Of a stretch of DNA of 36,266 bases, positions 29,844 to 36,266 are shown piece by piece. Within the stretch, counting starts at the first letter, position 1, and every line of letters begins with the position of its first letter. A program made the translations under genes and the position numbers. The stretch is taken from contig NZ_POQS01000007.1 in NCBI RefSeq assembly GCF_002885955.2, forward strand, positions 82,189-118,454. Direction: 5' to 3'. The notes beneath the pieces were generated by a model that was not told the DNA's origin, did not search any database, and was given only the letters and a program-made list of their open reading frames with translations. This DNA is from Achromobacter pulmonis (GTDB lineage Bacteria > Pseudomonadota > Gammaproteobacteria > Burkholderiales > Burkholderiaceae_B).

Positions 29844-31580
29844 GTGGAAGATACTCGTCAATACGACTGCGACGTGCTGGTCGTCGGGTCGGGCGCGTCC
29901 GGTATGTCGGCGGCGATCACCGCGGCCACGGCGGGCCTGAAGGTCCTTATCGTTGAAAAAGAGCCGCGCTTCGGCGGCTCCACCGCGCGTTCGGGCGGCT
30001 GGCTCTGGATTCCGGGCACGTCCCTGGCCAAGGCGCAGGGCATGCACGAAACCCCCGACGAAGCGCGCGCCTACCTGCGCCACGAGGCCGGCGACAGCTA
30101 CAACGCCGAGCGCGTGGACGCATTCCTGGAGCACGGGCCGCGGGCCGTGGACTTCTTCACCTCGCAGACCGAGGTGCAGTTCGACATGCCGCTGGTGTTT
30201 CCCGACTATCACGCCGAAGCGCCGGGCGGCAAACAGGGCGGCCGCTCGATGGTGGCGCGGCCCTACGACGGCCGCAGGCTCGGCGCCCACGTCCGCGACC
30301 TGGCGCCGGCGCTGCCCGAGCTGACCGTGTTCGGCATGATGCTGGGTTCGGGCAAGGAGATCGTGCACTTCATGCGCGCGACGCGCTCGCCGGCCTCGGC
30401 CTGGTACGTGGCCAGGCGCCTGTCCAGGCATTTCCTGGACGTGGCCAAACATGGGCGCGGCATGACGCTGACCAACGGCAACGCGCTCGCGGGCCGGCTG
30501 GCCGCCAGCGCGTTCAAGCTGGGCATTGCGTTGTGGCTGCGCGCCCCGGCCCGCTCGCTCATCATCGAAGACGGGGCCGTGCGCGGCGCGGTGGTGCAGC
30601 GCGACGGCGCCACGGTGCAGGTGCGCGCCGCGCGCGCGGTGGTGCTGGCCGCCGGCGGCTTTCCGTACGACATCGAGCGGCGCAAGCGGCTGTACGCGCA
30701 TGCGCCCACGGGCACGGAGCATTATTCGCCGTCGCCCGCCGGCAATACCGGCGACGGCCTGCGCCTGGCCGAGAGCGCGGGCGCCTGCGTCAACACGGCG
30801 CTGCCCAACGCTGCCGCCTGGGTGCCGGTGTCCGTGGTCACGCGCAAGGACGGCAGCCCCGGCTACATGCCGCATTTCATCGACCGCGCCAAGCCGGGCG
30901 TCATCGCCGTGACGCGCCAGGGCAGGCGCTTCGTCAACGAGGGCAGCTCGTACCATGACTTCGTGCAGCAGATGGTGCGCGCCTGCCAGGGGCAGGACGA
31001 GATCTGCGCCTGGCTGATCTGCGACCACCGGACGCTGCGCAAGTACGGCCTGGGCAGCGTCGCGCCGTTTCCGCTGCCCATCAAGCGCTATCTGGAAACC
31101 GGCTACCTGACGCGGGCCGCGACGGTGGCCGAACTGGCGCAGAAGACCGGCATCGACGCCGGCAGCCTGCGCCAGACTGTCGAGGCCTTCAACCGCGAGG
31201 CCGCGCTGGGGCGCGATCCCGAATTCGGCAAGGGCAGCATGGCCTACAACCGCTACCAGGGCGATGCGCTGCACGGCCCCAATCCCTGCGTGGCGCCGCT
31301 AGTGAAAGCGCCGTTCTACGCGATCAAGGTCATGATCGGCGACATCGGAACCTTCGCCGGCCTGAAGGTCGACGGCGAGGGCCGCGCGCTGAACGCGCAG
31401 GGCGAGGTCATCGCCGGCCTGTACGCGGTGGGCAACGACGCGTGCAGCATCATGGGCGGCAATTATCCCGGCGCGGGCATCACGCTGGGGCCGGCCCTGA
31501 CCTTCGGCTACATCGCCGGACAGAGCATCGCCGCCGCCGGCAAGGCCGCGGCGGCCACACCTGCGCAGGCCACGGCATGA
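29844..31580 (+). CDS. FAD-dependent dehydrogenase, 3-ketosteroid dehydrogenase-like
   Basis: 578 residues, FAD-binding-2 (fumarate reductase / KstD) family. The N-terminal dinucleotide motif is VVGSGASGMSAAITAATAG (about 12-30), followed by FGGSTARSGGWLWIPGT. Near the C-terminus GNDACSIMGGNYPGAGITLG contains Tyr541 and Gly545, matching the Tyr...Gly pair that polarises the 3-keto group in 3-ketosteroid-delta1-dehydrogenase. The start is GTG with GGAG 5 nt upstream; an ATG at 29833 is out of frame. No signal peptide. It likely introduces a double bond next to a ring ketone; the real substrate (steroid or other alicyclic) is unknown. Confidence 0.88.
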   Translation: MEDTRQYDCDVLVVGSGASGMSAAITAATAGLKVLIVEKEPRFGGSTARSGGWLWIPGTSLAKAQGMHETPDEARAYLRHEAGDSYNAERVDAFLEHGPRAVDFFTSQTEVQFDMPLVFPDYHAEAPGGKQGGRSMVARPYDGRRLGAHVRDLAPALPELTVFGMMLGSGKEIVHFMRATRSPASAWYVARRLSRHFLDVAKHGRGMTLTNGNALAGRLAASAFKLGIALWLRAPARSLIIEDGAVRGAVVQRDGATVQVRAARAVVLAAGGFPYDIERRKRLYAHAPTGTEHYSPSPAGNTGDGLRLAESAGACVNTALPNAAAWVPVSVVTRKDGSPGYMPHFIDRAKPGVIAVTRQGRRFVNEGSSYHDFVQQMVRACQGQDEICAWLICDHRTLRKYGLGSVAPFPLPIKRYLETGYLTRAATVAELAQKTGIDAGSLRQTVEAFNREAALGRDPEFGKGSMAYNRYQGDALHGPNPCVAPLVKAPFYAIKVMIGDIGTFAGLKVDGEGRALNAQGEVIAGLYAVGNDACSIMGGNYPGAGITLGPALTFGYIAGQSIAAAGKAAAATPAQATA

Positions 31581-32371
31581 GCGCGGCGCGGCAAGGCGGT
31601 TCGGCGAGCGCCGCGCCAGCAGGCCTGCTGCAAGGCAGGCTCGCGCTGGTCACCGGAGCGGGGCAGGGCAACGGACGCGCATTGGCGCTGGGCCTGGCGG
31701 CCGCGGGCGCGCGCGTGGTGGCGACCGACCTGCGGGCCGACAGCGCCGCGCAGACGGCCGAGGACATCGCCGCCGCCGGCGGCCAGGCCTGGAGCCATGC
31801 GCTGGACGTGACGGACCTGGAAGCCTGCGCGGCCGCTGCGGCGCGGGTCCGGCGCGAAGCGGGCCCGATCGACGTGCTGGTCAACAACGCCGGCATCCTG
31901 ATCCGCGAGGGCATGGACAGCCCGCGCGCGGCCGAGAACTGGCGGCGCGTGCTGGACGTGAACCTGAACGGCAGCTTCAACATGATCCACGCCTTCCTGG
32001 AAGCGCTGCGCGCGACCCGCGGCGTCATCATCAATGTCGGCTCGATCGCGTCGTTCGCCGGCGTGGGCGCGACGCTGGGGTACTCGCCGTCCAAGGGCGG
32101 CGTGAAGATGATGACGCAGGCGATGGCGCGCGATCTCGCGCCCGACGGCATCCGCGTCAACGCCATCGCGCCCGGCGTCATCGAGACGCCGATGACGCAG
32201 TACACGCGTGACGATCCCGCCCGCCTGGCCGGCTTCATGCAGCGCATACCGCTGGGACGGCTGGGCCAGCCCGAGGACCTGGTCGGTCCCGTCGTGTTCC
32301 TGGCCTCGCCGATGGCGCAGTACGTGACGGGCGTGTCCCTGCCGGTGGACGGAGGCTATCTGGCGGTATAG
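31577..32371 (+). CDS. Short-chain dehydrogenase/reductase
   Basis: 264 residues, classical SDR. The cofactor motif is TGAGQGNG (26-33), with Asp51 after beta-2 suggesting NAD preference. The NNAG motif is at 103-106 and the catalytic residues are Ser156, Tyr169 and Lys173 (YSPSK). The C-terminus has the usual VTGVSLPVDGGYLAV. The ATG overlaps the flavoprotein stop (ATGA), so both are co-translated and probably act on the same compound, with the SDR interconverting an alcohol and a ketone. Substrate unknown. Confidence 0.94.
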   Translation: MSAARQGGSASAAPAGLLQGRLALVTGAGQGNGRALALGLAAAGARVVATDLRADSAAQTAEDIAAAGGQAWSHALDVTDLEACAAAAARVRREAGPIDVLVNNAGILIREGMDSPRAAENWRRVLDVNLNGSFNMIHAFLEALRATRGVIINVGSIASFAGVGATLGYSPSKGGVKMMTQAMARDLAPDGIRVNAIAPGVIETPMTQYTRDDPARLAGFMQRIPLGRLGQPEDLVGPVVFLASPMAQYVTGVSLPVDGGYLAV

Positions 32372-32432
32372 CGGGGACGGGAACAAGCATCATCGAAGTG
32401 CGGCACATCCGAAAAAAACACAGGAGACAACG

Positions 32433-33620
32433 ATGAAGGCAACAGGCATTTTCTCCACCTTGTCCAAGGCGGCCATGATGTGCGCGCTGGCCATCGGCGC
32501 GCAGGCCCAGGCCCAGGACATCAAGATCGGCTTCAACGGCGACCTGTCGGCCTCGCCCTCGGCGCAGAGCGGGCAGGCCGCGGTGCTGGGGCTGCGCACC
32601 GCCATCGACGACATCAACGCGGCCGGCGGCCTGCTGGGGCGCAAGGTGGTGCTGGTGGTGCGCGACGACCTGTCGCAGCCGCCCAAGTCGATCCAGAACA
32701 TGACCGACCTGATCGACAACGAGAAAGTGGCGGCGATCGTCGGCCCCACCAACTCGGGCAATGCGCTGGCCTGGAAGCACATTCCGAACCAGAAGAAGAT
32801 TCCGGTCATGGGCGCCATCGGGTCGGGCACCGACATCACCAAGCCGGTGCGCGCGGGCGCCGACAACTACATGTTCCGCGTCGGCATGGTGGACCGCGAG
32901 CAGGTCGAGGGCGTGATCGGCTACCTGAAGAAGAATCCCAAGGTCAAGAACGTGGGCTTCATGATCGAGACCACCGGCTATGGCCAGAGCGCGCTCAAGG
33001 ACCTGGAGGCGGTCGGCGCGGCGCAGGGCATCAAGGCGGCGGCGGTGGAGAAGTTCGGCGTGGCCGACACCGACATGACTTCGCAGCTCAACAAGCTCAA
33101 GGCCGCGGGCGTGGACACCGTGGTGATCTGGGCGCAGAGCACGCCGATCGCGCACGTGTTCCGCAGCATGGAGAAGATCAACTGGTTCCCGCTGACGCTG
33201 ACGTCCTGGGCGGCCGACAACATCGCGTTCTACGACACGGCCGGCAAGACGCTGTCGGAAAAGCCCTTCTTCCTGCGCACCATCACCGACAACCGCACGC
33301 CCGCGCAGCAGAAGCTGTATGACCGGGTTTCGGCCAAGATGACTTCGCCCACCGCCTTCGGCTTCCTGGCGCATGCCTACGACGGCATGAACCTGCTCGC
33401 CATGGCGATCAAGCAGGCCGGCACGACCGACGGCGACAAGGTGCGCCTGGCGCTGGAGAACCTGCAGGGCACTTACGAGGGCGCCATGAAGACCTACGAG
33501 AAGCCGTTCTCGGCCACCGTGCACGACGCGCTGCTGGTGGGCGACTACAAGTGGGCGCACTGGCAGGACGGCAAGCTGGTGCCGTATGCCGACGACGTGA
33601 CGGCGATGGCCGCGAAGTAG
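32433..33620 (+). CDS. Periplasmic substrate-binding protein of the second Liv-type ABC importer
   Basis: 395 residues. A Sec signal peptide ends near residue 28 (ALAIGAQAQAQ), and the mature protein begins DIKIGFNGDLSASPSAQSGQ, as in Peripla_BP_6 / LivJ proteins. Lobe 1 shows DDINAAGGLLGRKVVLVVRD and IVGPTNSGNALAWKHI. AGGAGA precedes the ATG. It lies 61 nt after the SDR gene in the same direction, with no terminator between, so the transporter and the two redox enzymes probably form one operon. It is clearly a different paralogue from the binding protein at 8836-10008. Confidence 0.94.
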   Translation: MKATGIFSTLSKAAMMCALAIGAQAQAQDIKIGFNGDLSASPSAQSGQAAVLGLRTAIDDINAAGGLLGRKVVLVVRDDLSQPPKSIQNMTDLIDNEKVAAIVGPTNSGNALAWKHIPNQKKIPVMGAIGSGTDITKPVRAGADNYMFRVGMVDREQVEGVIGYLKKNPKVKNVGFMIETTGYGQSALKDLEAVGAAQGIKAAAVEKFGVADTDMTSQLNKLKAAGVDTVVIWAQSTPIAHVFRSMEKINWFPLTLTSWAADNIAFYDTAGKTLSEKPFFLRTITDNRTPAQQKLYDRVSAKMTSPTAFGFLAHAYDGMNLLAMAIKQAGTTDGDKVRLALENLQGTYEGAMKTYEKPFSATVHDALLVGDYKWAHWQDGKLVPYADDVTAMAAK

Positions 33621-33633
33621 CTGCGAGGCCCTC

Positions 33634-34557
33634 ATGTTGGCGACATTGCTGCAGGCGCTCGTCAGCGGGCTGGCCGTGGGAGGCGCGTATGCGCTGGTGG
33701 CGCTGGGTTTCAGCATCACCTACACCACGACCCGCACGCTGAATTTCGGGCATGGAGAGTTCGTGTCGGTGGGCGCGTTCGTGGGCGTGGGCGCGCTGTT
33801 CCTGCTGGCCGGCAAGCCGGCCACCACGGCGGCGTTCACCGGGCTGGACCTGAGCGGCTGGCAGTACCTGCTGGCCGGGCTGGCCGCGGTGGCGGCGATG
33901 GGGCAGCTGGGCATGCTGCTGTACGTGTTCGGCGTCAAGCTGTTCGCCGCGCGCCCGGGAATGGCCTGGGTCATGAGCACGCTGGGCTTCGGCATCCTGC
34001 TGCAGAGCGCGGCCTTCGCGGTCTGGGGGCCGGCGCCGGTCACCGTGCCCGCGCCGTTCGGCGACGAGGTGATCCGCGTGTTCGGCGCCGGCGTGCGCAG
34101 CCAGGAACTGCTGCTGCTGGCGGTGGCCGTCATCGTCATGCTGCTGTTCGACCGCGTCATGAACCGCACCGTGCTGGGCAAGGCGATGCGGGCGGTGGCG
34201 GCGAACCCGGCGGTGGCCAACCTGATGGGCATCAACGTCAACGCGATCATGACCGGCGCCTTCTTCGCCAGTTCGGCGCTGGCCGGGCTGGCGGGTTTCC
34301 TGGTCGCGCCCATCACGTCGGCGTCGATCTTCATGGGCCTGGCCATCGGCCTGAAGGGGTTTTCCGGCGCCATGATAGGGGGGCTGTCCAACCCGCGCGG
34401 CTGCGTGCTGGGCGGTTTCGTGCTGGGCATCCTGGAGTCGTACGTGAACCTGTGGCAGTCGCAGTGGCGCGAGGTCGCGGTGTTCGCGCTGGTGATCCTG
34501 GTGCTCGCGGTCAGGCCCACCGGCCTGTTCGGCAAGCGGCTGGTGGAGAAGGTATGA
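33634..34557 (+). CDS. Liv-type ABC transporter permease (LivH family), second system
   Basis: 307 residues with about 8 membrane helices. The LivH signature TTRTLNFGHGEFVSVGAF lies after the first helix, and the coupling loop RTVLGKAMRAVAANPAVANL is in the middle. It follows the binding-protein gene after 13 nt, and its TGA stop overlaps the next ATG (ATGA). It forms the membrane channel with the permease half of the fused gene downstream. Confidence 0.94.
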   Translation: MLATLLQALVSGLAVGGAYALVALGFSITYTTTRTLNFGHGEFVSVGAFVGVGALFLLAGKPATTAAFTGLDLSGWQYLLAGLAAVAAMGQLGMLLYVFGVKLFAARPGMAWVMSTLGFGILLQSAAFAVWGPAPVTVPAPFGDEVIRVFGAGVRSQELLLLAVAVIVMLLFDRVMNRTVLGKAMRAVAANPAVANLMGINVNAIMTGAFFASSALAGLAGFLVAPITSASIFMGLAIGLKGFSGAMIGGLSNPRGCVLGGFVLGILESYVNLWQSQWREVAVFALVILVLAVRPTGLFGKRLVEKV

Positions 34558-36266
34558 AGCGGCACGGCCAAACCCTGATCGCGGTGGCGCTGGCGGCGGC
34601 GCTCGCGGCGTTCGCCGCGCTGGTGGACAACGATTACTACCTGCGCATCGTCTTCATGGCCTGCGTGTACTACCTGTGCGCGGCCGGCGTGAACGTGCTG
34701 GTGGGCTATGCCGGCCAGAAGTCGCTGGGCCAGGCGGGCCTGTTCGCCGCGGGCGCCTACACGGCCGCGCTGCTGACCTCGCGCTGGCAGCTCGATCCGT
34801 GGCTGGCGCTGGCGGCCGCGCCCGTGGTGGCCGGCGTCTTCGGCGTGCTGATCGCGCTGCCGTCGCTGCGCGTGAAAGGCCCATACCTGGCCATGGTGAC
34901 GCTGGCGTTCGGCATCGTGGTGGAGAAGATCGTCACCGAGTGGGTCGACGTGTTCGGCGGACCGTCGGGCCTGTTCGGCATCATGCCGCTGACCTGGGGC
35001 GGCGAGGCGTTCACCAACCAGCAATGGGTGTGGTTCGCGCTGGCGCTGTGCGTGGTTACGCAGCTGCTGCTGCGCAACGTGCTGGACGGACGCTTCGGGC
35101 GCGCGCTGCTTTCGGTGCAGGCCGACGAGATCGCCTCGTCCTCGGTCGGGGTCAGGGTGTACCGCGCCAAGGTCATCGCCTTCGTGGTGGCGGCCGTGAC
35201 CTGCGGCATCGCGGGGGCGCTGGTGGCCCAGCAGAACCAGTACATCAATTCCGACTTCATCACCTTCAACCTGTCCATCTTCATCCTGCTGCTGGTGCTG
35301 TTCGGCGGCGCCGGCTCGAAGGCCGGGCCGGCGGTCGGCGCGATCGCGCTGACCGTGATCGACGCGCTGCTGGCGCGCTGGCCGTCGGTGCAGCACTTCT
35401 TCTACGGCGCGCTGCTGCTGTTCGCGCTGTACTTCATGCCCGGCGGCGTCATGGGGCTGTTCGCGCCGCGCGCGCGGCGCGTGGCGGACGCGCAGCCGCG
35501 GCAGGAGGGAGAGCCGGCGCCCGCGCAGCGCACGCCCGCCGGGGGCCAGGACGAGCTGCTGCTGGTGGTCGAGAACCTGTGCAAGGCCTATGGCGGCGTG
35601 AAGCCGGCGCAGGATATTTCCTTCTGCCTGCGCCGCGGCCACGTGCATGCGCTGATCGGCCCCAACGGCGCGGGCAAGAGCACCCTCATCAACATGCTCA
35701 GCGGCGTGGTGCAGCCCGACGCGGGCGTGGTGCGCTTTCGCGGCGCCGACATCGCCGGCGAGCGCCCGCACGCCATCTGCGCGCTGGGCATCGGCCGCAG
35801 CTTCCAGAACCTGCGCCTGTTCGGCGAACTGTCGGTGCTGGACAACGTGCTGCTGGGCCGCCACAGCCGCATGAAGAACGGTTTCTGGGCGTCGCTGCTG
35901 GGCCTGCCCGGGGCGCGCGCCGAAGAGCGCCGCGCGCGCGAGCACGCCGGGCGGCTGGTGCGCATGGTGGGCCTGGCGCATCTGGCCGACACGCCCGCGG
36001 GCAGCCTGCCTTACGGCCTGCAGCGGCGCGTGGCGCTGGCGCGCGCGCTGGCCACCGAGCCGGCGCTGCTGCTGCTGGACGAACCGGCCGCGGGCCTGAA
36101 TCCCCAGGAGACGGCGGAACTGGGCGAACTGCTGCTGCGCGTCGGCGCCTCCTGCGGCATCACCCTGCTGATGGTCGAGCACCACATGGACCTGGTGATG
36201 GCGATATCGGACCACGTGATCGTGCTGGACTACGGCATCAAGATCGCCGAAGGCGTGCCGGCGCAG
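34554..36266 (+). CDS. Fused Liv-type permease-ATPase (LivM-LivG), 3' end cut by the window
   Basis: 571 residues are visible in one uninterrupted frame and no stop occurs before the window end. Residues 1 to about 310 form a LivM permease (signature GYAGQKSLGQAGLFAAGAY, and AGSKAGPAVGA). A Pro/Ala/Gln linker (about 312-335) leads into a LivG ATPase. That half has Walker A GPNGAGKST (369-377), the variant signature LPYGL, Walker B LLLLDEPAAGL, and the switch His in LLMVEHHMDLV. Roughly 15-20 residues of a normal LivG end are missing outside the window. A livF gene is expected next. Confidence 0.95.
   Translation, partial: MKRHGQTLIAVALAAALAAFAALVDNDYYLRIVFMACVYYLCAAGVNVLVGYAGQKSLGQAGLFAAGAYTAALLTSRWQLDPWLALAAAPVVAGVFGVLIALPSLRVKGPYLAMVTLAFGIVVEKIVTEWVDVFGGPSGLFGIMPLTWGGEAFTNQQWVWFALALCVVTQLLLRNVLDGRFGRALLSVQADEIASSSVGVRVYRAKVIAFVVAAVTCGIAGALVAQQNQYINSDFITFNLSIFILLLVLFGGAGSKAGPAVGAIALTVIDALLARWPSVQHFFYGALLLFALYFMPGGVMGLFAPRARRVADAQPRQEGEPAPAQRTPAGGQDELLLVVENLCKAYGGVKPAQDISFCLRRGHVHALIGPNGAGKSTLINMLSGVVQPDAGVVRFRGADIAGERPHAICALGIGRSFQNLRLFGELSVLDNVLLGRHSRMKNGFWASLLGLPGARAEERRAREHAGRLVRMVGLAHLADTPAGSLPYGLQRRVALARALATEPALLLLDEPAAGLNPQETAELGELLLRVGASCGITLLMVEHHMDLVMAISDHVIVLDYGIKIAEGVPAQ

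Noticed and set aside
33720..36215. An 831-codon minus-strand open frame opposite livH and livM-livG
   Set aside because: The plus-strand proteins have complete family motifs. The antisense frame is His/Gln/Arg-rich without recognisable domains.

Overview
The window looks like a chromosome segment of a high-GC betaproteobacterium of the Alcaligenaceae (Bordetella/Achromobacter type). The reasons are the ribosomal gene order with infA and rpmJ between secY and rpsM, the HIT-cutA-dsbD block just after rplQ, the wealth of branched-chain-amino-acid-type (HAAT/Liv) ABC transporters, and the strong GC bias at third codon positions. The genus assignment is inference; no 16S gene or other decisive marker is present.

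Layout. (1) 1-5193: the S10 operon. It starts with the last codons of rpsJ, then an intrinsic terminator, a separate promoter and a leader, and then rplC-rplD-rplW-rplB-rpsS-rplV-rpsC-rplP-rpmC-rpsQ, closed by a strong terminator. (2) 5225-16566: eleven non-ribosomal genes lying between rpsQ and rplN. They are a minus-strand operon (alpha/beta hydrolase, periplasmic binding protein, LivG, LivF, LivH, LivM) with a divergent AraC regulator; a PLP enzyme of the Cys/Met family with its own divergent AraC regulator; an aldehyde dehydrogenase; and an LpxO-like dioxygenase. (3) 16567-16931: a strong promoter and a roughly 250-nt structured leader. (4) 16932-25971: the spc and alpha operons (rplN-rplX-rplE-rpsN-rpsH-rplF-rplR-rpsE-rpmD-rplO-secY-infA-rpmJ-rpsM-rpsK-rpsD-rpoA-rplQ), closed by a UUCG-loop terminator. 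(5) 26037-28837: a HIT hydrolase, cutA and dsbD. (6) 28842-36266: a catabolic/uptake cluster. It has an IclR regulator divergent from a ketosteroid-dehydrogenase-like flavoprotein, a short-chain dehydrogenase, a binding protein, LivH and a LivM-LivG fusion that runs off the window end.

How it works together. The ribosomal genes make the core of both subunits, the translocon SecY, IF-1 and the RNA polymerase alpha subunit. The accessory block sits exactly in the transcriptional seam between the S10 terminator and the spc promoter, so it need not disturb ribosomal expression. Two independent Liv-type importers, each tied to its own enzymes and regulator, suggest uptake and first-step processing of two different small organic compounds. 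Their substrates cannot be read from the sequence. No tRNA, rRNA, CRISPR array, insertion sequence, integrase or obvious direct-repeat boundary was seen.
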